Positions 36,527 to 46,454 are shown, counted from the stretch's first letter. The stretch is DNA of 64,000 nt from Enterovibrio baiacu (GCF_004120195.1 NZ_SCHN01000006.1:434001-498000); one strand, 5' to 3'. The notes: generated by a model not told the origin, from the letters alone. Numbers and translations are program-made.

Positions 36527-37780
36527 ATGTCAAAAAAACTATCAAGAACAGCGATTGCACTGGCAGTTGCATTAGCTGCGCCATCCGCATGGAGTGCGGG
36601 GTTTCAGGTATCAGAACACTCTGCAAGCGGGTTAGGCCGAGCGTATGCCGGTGACGCCGCCATCGCTGATAACGCATCAGTCATAGGACGCAACCCTGCA
36701 CAAATGACCATGTTTAAGGAAGCACAACTCTCTACAGCTCTTCACATTGTTGACCCAGAAATAGACATCACGGATACCAGCAACAATCAAAAAGCGTCGG
36801 ACGTTGCGCCCATGCAATTCGTACCCGCCACCTATTACGTTAGCCCGATCAATGATAAATGGGCATGGGGCGTCGGCTTATACACTGTCTACGGCGTCGC
36901 AACAGACTACCCAGATGCATTTGAAGCGGGCGATGTAGCAGGTGACACGTCACTCGCGAGCGTAAACCTCAACCCTTCTATTGCGTATCGCCTTAATGAC
37001 CAAGTGAGTTTTGGTGCGGGTATTAACGTGGTTTATGCCATTGCAGAATTAAATCGTCATGTTGGTGCACTTGCTCCTAGCTTCAACACCGACAATTTCT
37101 CAGACAAACTCATCAGCATGGAAGGCGATACATGGGGGTTTGGTTGGAACGTAGGCGCGCTGTTTGAGCTAGACAAAGATAATCGCTTCGGCATTGCTTA
37201 TCGCTCACAAATCGATCTCGATTTCGAAGGTGAATTCACTGACCACACTGGTCAAGTTACCAACACCGCTGGACAAGTGGTCACTGGTGATTTGTCTGTT
37301 CCTTTGCCCGCCATTGCTGAATTGTCTGGCTTTCACCAACTAAACCCTTCCCTTGCAGTGCACTACAGCATGATGTGGAGCCAATGGAGTTCATTCACAG
37401 AGCTAAAAGCAACCAATGCTCAATGTACTTCTGATGGTATTCAGGGTGTATGTTTCGACAAAAAAGAAGATTATGAAAGTGTATTCCGTTGGTCTTTAGG
37501 CACAACGTATGACATCTCTGAGGACTGGACCGTTCGCACAGGTTTTGCCTTTGATGAGAAAGCAGGCAAATCAACACTGAGTATTCCTGACTCTGATCGC
37601 TACTGGTTTTCTGCTGGTGCAACCTATCGCTACTCCCCTCGCTTAACCTTCGATGCTGGCGTTACCTATATCGCCAGTAAATCTGGAACCTTCACCGAAA
37701 CCAGTCTGACGGGAGAACGTACGTTCTCTGCAAAAGGGGCTGCTTATATCGGTGCGATGCAAGCTAACTACAGCTTCTAG
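36527..37780 (+). CDS. FadL-family outer membrane transport protein (copy 2)
   Basis: Second FadL-type barrel, 417 aa from the ATG at 36527 (MSKKLSRTAIALAVALAAPS), chosen because it gives a clean signal peptide and has GAGAGG upstream; a longer frame from 36467 does not. The mature protein starts at about AGFQVSEHSASGLGR and carries the hatch segment with NPAQM. It ends MQANYSF, a proper barrel C-terminus. It is 42 bases from the lipase gene and probably co-transcribed. In V. cholerae a fadL homologue is also paired with volA, which supports joint lipid use. Confidence 0.9.
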   Translation: MSKKLSRTAIALAVALAAPSAWSAGFQVSEHSASGLGRAYAGDAAIADNASVIGRNPAQMTMFKEAQLSTALHIVDPEIDITDTSNNQKASDVAPMQFVPATYYVSPINDKWAWGVGLYTVYGVATDYPDAFEAGDVAGDTSLASVNLNPSIAYRLNDQVSFGAGINVVYAIAELNRHVGALAPSFNTDNFSDKLISMEGDTWGFGWNVGALFELDKDNRFGIAYRSQIDLDFEGEFTDHTGQVTNTAGQVVTGDLSVPLPAIAELSGFHQLNPSLAVHYSMMWSQWSSFTELKATNAQCTSDGIQGVCFDKKEDYESVFRWSLGTTYDISEDWTVRTGFAFDEKAGKSTLSIPDSDRYWFSAGATYRYSPRLTFDAGVTYIASKSGTFTETSLTGERTFSAKGAAYIGAMQANYSF

Positions 37781-37822
37781 CCATTTATCCAGGGAGTATT
37801 GAAGATGAATAAAGGATTACCT

Positions 37823-40156
37823 ATGAACAAGAAATTAGTTGTACTTGCTCTAGCATCAGCATTGGGTTTAACGGCATGTGGCGGTGAATCAGAATTAAGC
37901 GGTGGAAGCGCAAACGGTAGCTATGAAGACTACATCCAGGACAGCTTGAACGCACCAACACAAGTTAATTTCCAATTGGCCGGGGCTGACGCTAGCATTC
38001 CGGGGCCAAGTTTTCTTTTGATGAACCAAACTGATGGAACGCTAGATATTCCAACACGTGGCGACAATGCCCTATCAAATCCAGCCGCAGCAATGGGAAC
38101 GATGGACGGATGGCCAGTGTCAATGCCAATGAGCCTATCGTTTAAAGGCGCAGGCCTTGCCGATGGCTTTGCAACCACAGGGATCAGCATTGTTAAATTA
38201 ACGAAGAGCCTAACAGATCGAGACGGCGATCCTTCCGTAGAAAAGGTACTTCAACTTGGTACTGACTTTAATGTCATTACGAGCGCTGAGTCTGCCATCG
38301 TTGTTTTTACCCAAGCACTTGAGCCCTCTTCCGAATACGCCTTTGCAATCTCTAATGCGTTTACAGATAAAAACGGCGACGGCGTGGGCATGACCCGCTC
38401 TTACGCGACGTTGATTTCAGACTCAAACCCAACGTTGGTGGAATCACTAAAACCCGCCAGTGCGCTTACACAAGGGGTTAATTCCATATTCTCAGCGGTA
38501 GGCGTCCAGCCTCAGGATATTGTTTATAGTTCTTGGTTTACGACCCAATCCGTGGGCAGCACCTTATATGCCACAAAAGCGGCAATTGCGTCCGGTGTTG
38601 GTGATTTCAACGCGATCTGGAAAGGTTCTGCCAACCCAAACAACGTTGATCTATCACAAGCATACCTAATGTCTGTCCCAGCATCCGGTGAGGACTATGC
38701 AACCGCAATTCAAGCTGATACAAACTTTGCGACTTATATCGACCCTAATGGAACGATAGCGCCACTGCTCGTGGGATCGTACGCCGCCAATACCGTTACC
38801 GTCACAAAGGGAACCGTTAAACTGCCTTATTTCCTCGAAAAAGGAGCAGCTAATTGGAACACTACCCCCTTCGAATCTGGGATGCCAAGCCTTGCTATCA
38901 TTTTGAGCGCGCTCGGTGATGAAAACGCCAGCACAGTGGCTCAACAACTTGCAGCGGCAGGTGTTGATACAGCGAAGCTGGCGGATGATGTAACAGAGCG
39001 ACTCAAGCTTGTCGGTTTAACGTTAACAGGAGCAAATGGCGCTCAATTGGATGCTGAGCGGATCATCACCGGATTCAGCCCTATCCCTCAGGTAAAATCG
39101 TTGGATGATGTTCCTTTTGTTCTATTCTCACCGACAACCCCTTCTGGTGCGGTTGAGTTAGTGATTTATCAACATGGTATTACGTCAGCGAAAGAAAATG
39201 CGTATGCGTTTGCAGCTAACATTATCAATGGTGCGAAAGGGTTAGGTAAGGATATTGCGGTACTTGCGATTGACCAACCTATACACGGGGAACGTAGCTT
39301 GGATTCAACTCGCTCGGCCAATGTTGACGCAACTAACTATCTCAACTTGGCTTACTTGCCAGTAGGACGTGATAACTTACGCCAAAGTGCCCTAGACAAT
39401 GTCGGTCTTCGCGCCGCTGTTACGCTCTCGCAAGCGGCAGGTTTATTTACCAATACACCACTGGCCACGCTGGATAATACTGCGACTACTCACCCAGCAT
39501 TGTTTGGTCATTCTTTAGGAGGAATCACCGGGTTTAGCACTGTCGCCACTGCTAACAATACGCTTAGCACTGCTACCACGGACAATAGCGCAGCAGATAC
39601 CTTATTTACATTCTCTCGCGTTGCGGCAGCAAACACGGGTGGGCAAATCGTAAATCTGCTTTTAGGTTCAGAGTCATTTGGCCCACTGGTTCGTTCGCAG
39701 GTGACGGCTGGTGTGCCAGCTGCAGAGCAAGAAAGCGTAATTAATCAGTTTGCTTATGCCGCGCAAACGGTGATTGACGCGGTTGATCCATTTAACCTTG
39801 TTGCACTCAATGATTATAAGGGTACAAACGTCTTAGATGGACTTCCAATTTACATGCAGCAGGTAAAAGATGATGACACCGTGCCTAATGCAGTAACAAA
39901 CGCTCCCTTCGCAGGCACTATACCGCTCGCCACAAGCTTAGGCTTGGCTGTTGTAGACAGCGCTTCACAAGCCACCAGCAATGGTCGAAACTTTACGAAG
40001 TTCAGTGATGTTGGCCAGCACAGCTCTGTGATTGCGCCTCAAGATGCAAACTTAGCAGATCTAGGCCATACCACTGAGATGCAATCTCAGCTGGTTCAGT
40101 TCTTGAGTGGTGTAGCAGAAGACTACTCAGTATCGGACACAAGCGTGCTTGAATAA
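37823..40156 (+). CDS. volA: surface lipoprotein lipase, VolA-like (lysophospholipase)
   Basis: Large lipoprotein hydrolase of 777 aa from the ATG at 37823. MNKKLVVLALASALGLTAC is a clean lipoprotein signal with lipobox LTAC and Cys19; two earlier in-frame starts (37799, 37805) are possible but spoil the signal. The alpha/beta-hydrolase nucleophile elbow GHSLGG puts the catalytic Ser at about 564. It resembles the Pla-1/cef extracellular lipase family including Vibrio VolA, an outer-membrane-exposed lysophospholipase A that frees fatty acids for FadL uptake. Surface exposure is inferred from that family. Confidence 0.85.
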   Translation: MNKKLVVLALASALGLTACGGESELSGGSANGSYEDYIQDSLNAPTQVNFQLAGADASIPGPSFLLMNQTDGTLDIPTRGDNALSNPAAAMGTMDGWPVSMPMSLSFKGAGLADGFATTGISIVKLTKSLTDRDGDPSVEKVLQLGTDFNVITSAESAIVVFTQALEPSSEYAFAISNAFTDKNGDGVGMTRSYATLISDSNPTLVESLKPASALTQGVNSIFSAVGVQPQDIVYSSWFTTQSVGSTLYATKAAIASGVGDFNAIWKGSANPNNVDLSQAYLMSVPASGEDYATAIQADTNFATYIDPNGTIAPLLVGSYAANTVTVTKGTVKLPYFLEKGAANWNTTPFESGMPSLAIILSALGDENASTVAQQLAAAGVDTAKLADDVTERLKLVGLTLTGANGAQLDAERIITGFSPIPQVKSLDDVPFVLFSPTTPSGAVELVIYQHGITSAKENAYAFAANIINGAKGLGKDIAVLAIDQPIHGERSLDSTRSANVDATNYLNLAYLPVGRDNLRQSALDNVGLRAAVTLSQAAGLFTNTPLATLDNTATTHPALFGHSLGGITGFSTVATANNTLSTATTDNSAADTLFTFSRVAAANTGGQIVNLLLGSESFGPLVRSQVTAGVPAAEQESVINQFAYAAQTVIDAVDPFNLVALNDYKGTNVLDGLPIYMQQVKDDDTVPNAVTNAPFAGTIPLATSLGLAVVDSASQATSNGRNFTKFSDVGQHSSVIAPQDANLADLGHTTEMQSQLVQFLSGVAEDYSVSDTSVLE

Positions 40157-40174
40157 GCTAAATAAAATCCCCCC

Positions 40175-40199
40175 AAAAGGCCAGCACTGCTGGCCTTTT
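40175..40199 (+). terminator. terminator after the lipase gene
   Basis: AAAAGGCCAGCA / TGCTGGCCTTTT perfect stem around a tiny loop, followed by Ts. Confidence 0.88.
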
Positions 40200-40273
40200 T
40201 CTTTATTTCTCTCTTCTTTACAAATTCCTCTCGACAACGTTAAAAAAAAACGCAAACTGTGATCTTCGCAAGG

Positions 40274-40328
40274 TGATACCCAAGCTACCTTTTGACTCAT
40301 CAAGGATGACGAGGTGGTTTGGTTATAC
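40274..40328. repeat. short form of a dispersed palindromic intergenic element
   Basis: GATACCCAAGCTACCTTTT at the left and GAGGTGGTTTGGTTATAC at the right form imperfect inverted ends about 55 bases apart, upstream of the antiporter gene. The ends match those of the 110-bp element at 44828-44937 and the fragment at 16015. Confidence 0.5.
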
Positions 40329-40384
40329 ACATTTGGGATAATTTTTTGCTCGTTTTGGGCGCAGAGAAGTAGGGAAAAAAACTC

Positions 40385-41707
40385 ATGAATCCGGTCGTTA
40401 TCGCGGTTTGTGTGATGCTAATGTTGGCCCTTTTAAGGGTTAACGTTGTCGTCGCGCTCACCTTTAGTGCCATTCTTGGCGGTGTGGTTAGTGGCTTATC
40501 GCTAACTGATACCATTTCAGCGTTTGAAGGTGGGCTTGGCGGTGGTGCAACCATCGCGTTGAGTTACGCCATGTTAGGTACGTTTGCCGTTGCAATTAGT
40601 CGTTCTGGCATTACCGATCTTCTTGCACAAGCGGTGATTCGTAAACTCAATGGTAAAGACAATGCCACGGCGACAAGTGCACTGAAATACATGGTGTTGG
40701 TTGCACTCGCACTGCTTGCAATGTCATCGCAAAATGTCATTCCTGTACACATTGCGTTTATTCCCATTGTGATTCCGCCTCTTTTGCATGTGTTCGCAAA
40801 ACTAAACCTAGACCGCCGACTCGTAGCGTGTGTTCTTACCTTCGGCTTGATCACGCCATACATGGTGTTACCGATTGGTTTTGGCGGCATTTTCCTCAAC
40901 AATATTTTGCTGAAAAACCTGCACGATAACGGACTAGATGTTGTTGCAAGCCAAGTGCCTCAGGCCATGCTCTTACCTGCAGCGGGTATGCTATTTGGTG
41001 TGTTGGTCGCTGCGTTCATCAGCTACCGTAAACCTCGACACTACTCAGAAGAAAAAATCCGCGCGGCAGAGCCTGAAAAAACGGAAATTAAACCGCAAAA
41101 CATTATTGTGGCTATCGTCGCAATCGCGACAACCTTGGGTGCACAGCTTTATACGGGTTCGATGATCGTGGGTGCACTTGCTGGTTTCATGGTGTTCACT
41201 GTCGGCGGCGTCATCAAATGGCAAGACACGAACGATGTCTTCACCCGCGGCGTGCATATGATGGCCATGATTGGCTTCATTATGATTTCAGCTGCAGGTT
41301 TTGCAGCCGTGATGAAAGCGACGGGTGGCGTTGAAACCTTAGTGGCGTCACTGGCTTCTAGCATTGGTGACAACAAACCACTCGCCGCGCTGCTGATGTT
41401 GGTTGTAGGCCTACTCGTCACCATGGGTATTGGCTCGTCATTTTCCACCATCCCGATTATCGCGACCATTTATGTGCCACTGGCATTGGCATTTGGTTTC
41501 TCACCGATGGCGACGATCGCGCTGGTGGGCACAGCTGCAGCCTTGGGTGATGCAGGCTCCCCAGCTTCTGACTCAACCCTTGGCCCCACTTCAGGCCTGA
41601 ACGCTGATGGTCAGCACGAGCACATATGGGACACAGTTGTGCCCACCTTTGTTCACTACAACTTGCCATTGATTGGCTTTGGTTGGATCGCTGCAATGGT
41701 GCTGTAA
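40385..41707 (+). CDS. Na+/H+ antiporter family membrane protein
   Basis: Integral membrane transporter of 440 aa with about eleven or twelve helices, opening [20 protein letters not shown]. It resembles the YuiF/HI-type Na+/H+ antiporter family (related to NhaC, IT superfamily). Conserved-looking polar segments in helices include [15 protein letters not shown] and [20 protein letters not shown]. Such proteins may exchange sodium for protons or transport amino acids; substrate is not certain. Monocistronic between two terminators. Confidence 0.8.
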   Translation: MNPVVIAVCVMLMLALLRVNVVVALTFSAILGGVVSGLSLTDTISAFEGGLGGGATIALSYAMLGTFAVAISRSGITDLLAQAVIRKLNGKDNATATSALKYMVLVALALLAMSSQNVIPVHIAFIPIVIPPLLHVFAKLNLDRRLVACVLTFGLITPYMVLPIGFGGIFLNNILLKNLHDNGLDVVASQVPQAMLLPAAGMLFGVLVAAFISYRKPRHYSEEKIRAAEPEKTEIKPQNIIVAIVAIATTLGAQLYTGSMIVGALAGFMVFTVGGVIKWQDTNDVFTRGVHMMAMIGFIMISAAGFAAVMKATGGVETLVASLASSIGDNKPLAALLMLVVGLLVTMGIGSSFSTIPIIATIYVPLALAFGFSPMATIALVGTAAALGDAGSPASDSTLGPTSGLNADGQHEHIWDTVVPTFVHYNLPLIGFGWIAAMVL

Positions 41708-41747
41708 CCTAAGCACTTATAGCCCAAACGGTACACTAATATTCAAT

Positions 41748-41776
41748 AAAAAAGCCGCTGATGGTCAGCGGCTTTT
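41748..41776. terminator. bidirectional terminator between antiporter and grxD
   Basis: AAAAGCCGCTGA-TGG-TCAGCGGCTTTT. The same 26-base core recurs at 43110-43137 downstream of asd. Confidence 0.88.
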
Positions 41777-41811
41777 TCTTTTTGAATCATTGCGTTAAAA
41801 ACGTCGAGGTT

Positions 41812-42141
41812 TTATTCCGCATCACGGCGTGTTGCCGCTTCTTTGATGATAGGTTGAAGTTCACCCTTCTGGAACATTTCCAGAATGATGTCACAGCCAC
41901 CAATCAACTCACCTTCAACCCAAAGTTGTGGGAAGGTTGGCCACTCCGCGTAGATTGGCAGCTCAGCACGAATGTCTGGGTTCTGCAGGATATCTACATA
42001 AGCGAATTTTTCACCACACGCCATCAGCGCTTGGCTAGCCTGAGAAGAAAAGCCACAGCTAGGTAGCTTAGGCGAGCCTTTCATATAAAGCAGGATCGCG
42101 TTCTCTTCGATCTGCTGTTTGATTTTATCAATAGTTTCCAT
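41812..42141 (-). CDS. grxD: monothiol glutaredoxin Grx4
   Basis: CGFS-type monothiol glutaredoxin of 109 aa that carries and transfers [2Fe-2S] clusters, usually with BolA partners. The active-site segment KGSPKLPSCGFSSQ places the cluster-ligand Cys at 29; WPTFPQLWVEGELIGGCDI binds glutathione. The ATG at 42141 (METIDKIKQQIEEN) is preferred over an upstream in-frame start at 42159 because it matches the family N-terminus. Divergent from sodB. Confidence 0.96.
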   Translation of the reverse strand: METIDKIKQQIEENAILLYMKGSPKLPSCGFSSQASQALMACGEKFAYVDILQNPDIRAELPIYAEWPTFPQLWVEGELIGGCDIILEMFQKGELQPIIKEAATRRDAE

Positions 42142-42400
42142 TACTTCCTCGAACACCAAGTGTGATGACTTCGTTCATATTAACTGGGAAAAGCGCGGAA
42201 AAAAATGCCTAAAAACTGTAAGGACATATTCAGCCGCTTTTTTTAAAATTATTCTTTTAATAAAGTAAAAACTTGCTAAACTGTTTTGCAGTCAGTCTAT
42301 AAGTAGAAACGTCGACAATTTAGTCACCTAAAGTGTAAGACAAATCTACAGGAAGCAATAATGTCAGGGGGCAACCCCACCCATCATGGAGAATCGAGTA

Positions 42401-42985
42401 ATGGCATTTCAACTACCAGCTCTTCCTTACGAAAAAAATGCACTTGAGCCGCACATCTCTCAAGAGACTTTGGAATACCACTACGGTAAGCACCACAACA
42501 CTTACGTTGTTAAGCTTAACGGCCTAGTTGAAGGTACTGAGCTTGAGAGCAAATCTCTGGAAGAGATCATAAAGACATCTACTGGCGGTGTGTTCAACAA
42601 CGCTGCGCAAATTTGGAACCACACCTTCTACTGGCACTGCCTAAGCCCAAATGGTGGCGGTGAGCCAACAGGTGATGTTGCAGATGCCATCGCGAAAGCG
42701 TTCGGTTCATTCGAAGAATTCAAAGCGAAATTCACTGATTCAGCAATCAACAACTTCGGTTCTTCTTGGACTTGGTTGGTAAAAAAAGCTGACGGTTCTC
42801 TCGATATCGTGAACACGTCAAACGCAGGCACCCCACTGACTGAAGAAGGTGTTACACCACTTCTGACTGTTGACCTGTGGGAACACGCTTACTACATCGA
42901 TTTCCGTAACCTGCGTCCAGACTACATGAATGCATTCTGGGCATTGGTTAACTGGGAATTCGTTGCTCAAAACCTAGCAGCGTAA
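42401..42985 (+). CDS. sodB: iron superoxide dismutase
   Basis: Cytoplasmic Fe-SOD of 194 aa. Metal ligands are His27 (LEYHYGKHHNTY), His74 (NNAAQIWNHTFYW), and the Asp/His pair in DLWEHAYYID. Gln70 in NNAAQ marks the iron type rather than the manganese type. The ATG at 42401 (MAFQLPALPYEKN) is the family start; an upstream in-frame ATG at 42386 overlaps the ribosome binding region. The leader contains a GGGGCAACCCC hairpin 20-30 bases before the start, a plausible site for post-transcriptional control (RyhB acts on sodB in E. coli), which is inference here. Confidence 0.96.
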   Translation: MAFQLPALPYEKNALEPHISQETLEYHYGKHHNTYVVKLNGLVEGTELESKSLEEIIKTSTGGVFNNAAQIWNHTFYWHCLSPNGGGEPTGDVADAIAKAFGSFEEFKAKFTDSAINNFGSSWTWLVKKADGSLDIVNTSNAGTPLTEEGVTPLLTVDLWEHAYYIDFRNLRPDYMNAFWALVNWEFVAQNLAA

Positions 42986-43020
42986 TCTCTCGGTTCTTTC
43001 CGCACCTTTGAGTGTGAACG

Positions 43021-43050
43021 AAATACCTCGCTTCGGCGGGGTATTTTTTT
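43021..43050 (+). terminator. terminator after sodB
   Basis: AAATACCTCGC-TTCG-GCGGGGTATTTTTTT; stem with a stable TTCG tetraloop and a T run. Confidence 0.87.
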
Positions 43051-43070
43051 GCTTGTCGTTCACCGAGAAA

Positions 43071-43088
43071 CTAGAAGCTAGAAGCTAA
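43071..43088. repeat. short CTAGAAG heptamer array
   Basis: CTAGAAG CTAGAAG CTAAGA: about two and a half heptamers between the sodB and asd terminators. Same 7-base period and CTAG core as the larger array at 63051. Confidence 0.6.
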
Positions 43089-43109
43089 GATGCCAAAAAC
43101 GTCTGTCAC

Positions 43110-43137
43110 AAAAAAGCCGCTGATGGTCAGCGGCTTT
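43110..43137 (-). terminator. terminator of asd
   Basis: Read on the minus strand: AAAGCCGCTGA-CCA-TCAGCGGCTTTTTT. The core is identical to the terminator at 41748. Confidence 0.85.
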
Positions 43138-43176
43138 GTTTGAGGTCTTATATTTTAACTGGCGTTGAACGCGGTG

Positions 43177-44295
43177 TTACGCCACTTCAGCAAGAATAAT
43201 GCGAAGTGTACGACGTAGAGGCTCTGCAGCACCCCACAGTAGTTGGTCACCCACAGTGAATGCGTTCAAGAAGTCATCACCCATTGCCATCTTACGAAGA
43301 CGGCCCACAGGCACAGACAAAGTCCCTGTTACTTTTGCAGGAGACAGCTCTTGCACGGTAATGTCACGCTCGTTCGGGATCACTTTCACCCAATCATTAT
43401 GCGCAGCAATGATGCCTTCGATTTCGTCCAAAGGAACGTTCTTCTTCAGCTTCAAGGTCAATGCTTGGCTGTGACAACGCATTGCACCGATACGCACACA
43501 CGTGCCATCGATCGGGACAGGGTTGCTTTCAAGACCTAGGATCTTGTTGGTTTCTACCGTTCCTTTCCACTCTTCTTTGCTTTGACCATTTTCACGTTTC
43601 ACGTCGATCCAAGGGATCAAAGAACCAGCCAATGGCGCACCAAATTCTGAGGTTGGGAAACTTGAAGAGCGCAGCGTTTCAGCCACTTTACGGTCGATAT
43701 CCAAAATGGACGTTGCAGGGTTTGCCAAATCAAGGCTCACCGCGTCATTGATCACACCCATTTGGCTGATCAATTCGCGCATGTTTTTCGCACCTGCACC
43801 TGAAGCGGCTTGATACGTTTGCGCGGTCATCCATTCAACCAAACCTTCTTTGTAAAGGCCACCCACCGCCATCAGCATGAGGCTGACAGTACAGTTACCA
43901 CCCACATAGGTTTTCGTTCCCTTGTGAATGCCTTCTTGGATTTGCTTAAAGTTAACCGGATCCAGCGTAATGATGCTGTCTTCTTTCATACGAAGTGTTG
44001 ATGCGGCATCAATCCAATATCCCTTCCAGCCAGCAGCCAGTAGCTTTGGATACACTTCTTCTGTGTAGCTACCACCTTGACAGGTAATAACAACGTCCAA
44101 TGTTTTTAGGCTTTCGATATTAAAGGCATCTTCGAGAAGACCTGCATCTTTGCCATAGTTTGGCGCAGGGATACCAATTTGAGAGGTACTGTAAAAAACC
44201 GGCTCGATAACATCAAAGTCACGCTCTTCTACCATGCGCTGCATCAGTACAGAACCTACCATACCGCGCCAGCCTACTAACCCTACTCTTTTCAT
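43177..44295 (-). CDS. asd: aspartate-semialdehyde dehydrogenase
   Basis: Reduces aspartyl phosphate to aspartate semialdehyde, the branch point to lysine/diaminopimelate, methionine and threonine. It is 372 aa, E. coli type. The N-terminal [14 protein letters not shown] binds NADP; catalytic Cys135 is in [10 protein letters not shown]; the second active-site segment is [14 protein letters not shown] start with AGGAGTG upstream. It is transcribed alone. Vibrios often have two asd genes, and this one is the gammaproteobacterial form. Confidence 0.96.
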   Translation of the reverse strand: MKRVGLVGWRGMVGSVLMQRMVEERDFDVIEPVFYSTSQIGIPAPNYGKDAGLLEDAFNIESLKTLDVVITCQGGSYTEEVYPKLLAAGWKGYWIDAASTLRMKEDSIITLDPVNFKQIQEGIHKGTKTYVGGNCTVSLMLMAVGGLYKEGLVEWMTAQTYQAASGAGAKNMRELISQMGVINDAVSLDLANPATSILDIDRKVAETLRSSSFPTSEFGAPLAGSLIPWIDVKRENGQSKEEWKGTVETNKILGLESNPVPIDGTCVRIGAMRCHSQALTLKLKKNVPLDEIEGIIAAHNDWVKVIPNERDITVQELSPAKVTGTLSVPVGRLRKMAMGDDFLNAFTVGDQLLWGAAEPLRRTLRIILAEVA

Positions 44296-44987
44296 TCGCT
44301 CTCACACTCCTTGTTTAAATTTCTTCACTTATCTTGAAAATTAACGACACAAATAACAAGCAAAAACTGCATCTTTTTGCCTAAGCACGAGAAAAATCTC
44401 AACACATTCGCATAGAATGCGTTCCGAACAAAAAATAAACACCAAGTTTTAAAGGTTGCCACTTAAAAGTAGGACGAAGCGACTGAAAGACAATTTTTAC
44501 GAGGCTTCTCTCACTAAGCCTTACACGTAAAAACCTCAGCTATTCGATTTAGACGAACAATGACTTCAAAAATATCCCAGTAAACCATCTTAAATGCTGC
44601 AGGTTTACATTTTCACACACATTTTAGAAACACACATTAACCGCATTACAATCACACAAATTAACCATATCCATACAATTATCGTCAGGTAAACCATGAA
44701 AAATAACCCCTTGAGCGCATAAGTCACATAAAATGAAATTCTTGTTCACCTCTTCTATCCTCTTTCGCTAAAGTAACTCTCGCCGCCAGGATGGTAGTAA
44801 TAACAGCCCACTGTTTGTGATTGTTTGTATACCCAAGCGACCTCAAGGTAATGATGTCTGCGACTTCAGAGAAAGCGACGTTAGAACGCGAAATTTACGC
44901 GTACAGACGTTCATTTTGACGTGACTTGGTTATGTATTTCACCGGAAGGAACCGACACGGGCCCGACTCTCAAGAAAGGTTTGATAT
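44296..44987. other. long intergenic region between asd and nhaC-like gene
   Basis: About 690 bases with no gene. It holds divergent promoters, a dispersed palindromic element (44828-44937) and a GGAAGGAACC/GGGCCC-rich leader just before the transporter start. I compared the leader with lysine and glycine riboswitches and saw no convincing match. AAGAAAGG before the ATG at 44988 is the ribosome binding site. Confidence 0.45.
44828..44937. repeat. 110-bp dispersed palindromic intergenic element
   Basis: Left end GTATACCCAAGCGACCTCAAG and right end TTGACGTGACTTGGTTATGTAT are imperfect inverted repeats, with internal complementary segments (GACGTTAGAACGCG / CGCGTACAGACGTTC). Related ends occur at 40274-40328 and 16015-16036. 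From memory, similar TACCCAAG/CTTGGGTA-ended elements are common between Vibrio genes; this needs a genome search. Confidence 0.55.
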
Positions 44988-46436
44988 ATGAAAAAACGCT
45001 CGGCGCAACTTCCTTCTTTGTTCCAAGTATTCATGGCGCTCGGTCTGTTCCTGTTGTTGGCATTCTCCTTTACCGCCAAACTTAACTTACCTATTCAATT
45101 GGCGCTGTACATTGGTTGGTTCTTAATCATCGGCCTCGGCATTAAGCTCGGTCATCAGTACAAAGATCTTGAAAAAGCGGCCACCAACGGCATTGCAAAT
45201 GGTCTTGGCGCAGTATTAATTCTTCTGGCTGTCGGCGCACTGGTCGGCACCTGGATTGCGGGCGGTATCGTTCCAACCATCATTTATTACGGTTTGAAAG
45301 CGATTCACCCATCCATCTTCCTCGCAGCTACCATGATCATCTGTTCACTCACTGCGCTGGCGACGGGCACATCATGGGGTGCAGCGGGTACGGCTGGCAT
45401 CGCAATGATGGGTATTGGTCAGGGCCTTGGTGTTCCTGCGCCCGTTACTGCGGGCGCTGTGCTCTCTGGCTGTTACTTTGGTGACAAACTGTCTCCGCTT
45501 TCTGATTCCGTGATCCTTGCGTCTTCTATGTCGGGTGTCGAAATCGTTGAGCACATCAAAGGCATGCTGCCAATCGCGCTGATCAGTTACATCATCACTG
45601 GTATTTTGTTCACCGCGTTAGGCCTGCACTACGCCGGCAACGTTGACATGGCACAGGTGAGTGACGTGATTGCCGCGATGGACAAACAATTCGTGATTTC
45701 ACCAATGTCCTTTATCCCTGTTGCGATAGTGTTGTTGCTTCTGGCTCTTCGCCTTCCTTCATTCCCGGTAATTTCACTTGGTTCTGTATTGGGTATCGTG
45801 TGGGCTATCGTGGTTCAAGACATGAACCCGCTTGCCGCAATCAACACGGCATGGGCACCGTTCCAAATTGAGTCGGGTGTGAGCTTCATTGATGCCATCT
45901 TAAACCGTGGCGGCATGGAATCCATGCTAGGTTCAGTGGCTGTGATTGTGTTCGGTCTGGGCTTTGGTGGCCTGCTAGACAAGGTAGGTGTACTTGAAAC
46001 CATCGCGAAGATTTTCGAGCGTAAAGTGAACTCAGCAGGTAGTCTTGCTACGTCCACCATTGGTACGGCATTCCTTGGGAACGTATTTGGTTCTGCCATG
46101 TACGTGTCTTTGATTCTGACACCGAAGATTTGTGCGAAGAACTATGACCGCATTGGTTACCACCGTAAGAACCTGTCTCGTAACGCTGAGTTTGGCGGCA
46201 CGTTGACATCAGGTATGGTGCCTTGGAGTGATAACGGTATTTACATGGCAAGTATTTTAGGTGTTGCCACCCTGTCTTATGCCCCGTTCATGTGGCTGAG
46301 CTTTGTCTGTATTATCGTGACCATTGTGACCTCGTACCTTGGTTGGTTTGTTGACCCTGTTGAGCCAACCCAACAGCACGAAGTTGCATCCGATAACGCA
46401 AGCCTAGAAGGCGCTGCAGCACTGCAAAAAGCGTAA
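44988..46436 (+). CDS. NhaC-family Na+/H+ antiporter or amino-acid transporter
   Basis: Membrane transporter of 482 aa with about eleven helices. The conserved NhaC segments are GTWIAGGIVPTIIYYGLK, ATGTSWGAAGTAGIAMMGIG and SGCYFGDKLSPLSDSVILAS, plus PWSDNGIYMASILG near the C-terminus. NhaC proteins exchange sodium for protons; some Vibrio/Shewanella relatives are thought to move amino acids such as lysine, so the cargo is open. The gene precedes yjiH-yjiG and an M20 peptidase but is separated from them by a terminator. Confidence 0.85.
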   Translation: MKKRSAQLPSLFQVFMALGLFLLLAFSFTAKLNLPIQLALYIGWFLIIGLGIKLGHQYKDLEKAATNGIANGLGAVLILLAVGALVGTWIAGGIVPTIIYYGLKAIHPSIFLAATMIICSLTALATGTSWGAAGTAGIAMMGIGQGLGVPAPVTAGAVLSGCYFGDKLSPLSDSVILASSMSGVEIVEHIKGMLPIALISYIITGILFTALGLHYAGNVDMAQVSDVIAAMDKQFVISPMSFIPVAIVLLLLALRLPSFPVISLGSVLGIVWAIVVQDMNPLAAINTAWAPFQIESGVSFIDAILNRGGMESMLGSVAVIVFGLGFGGLLDKVGVLETIAKIFERKVNSAGSLATSTIGTAFLGNVFGSAMYVSLILTPKICAKNYDRIGYHRKNLSRNAEFGGTLTSGMVPWSDNGIYMASILGVATLSYAPFMWLSFVCIIVTIVTSYLGWFVDPVEPTQQHEVASDNASLEGAAALQKA

Positions 46437-46454
46437 TATCGACAAGCCATTGAT

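Noticed and set aside
44740..44987. Possible lysine, glycine or sodium riboswitch before the NhaC-like gene
   Set aside because: I could not match the conserved blocks of any of these classes; the main structure is explained by the dispersed palindromic element. A covariance-model search could still overturn this.
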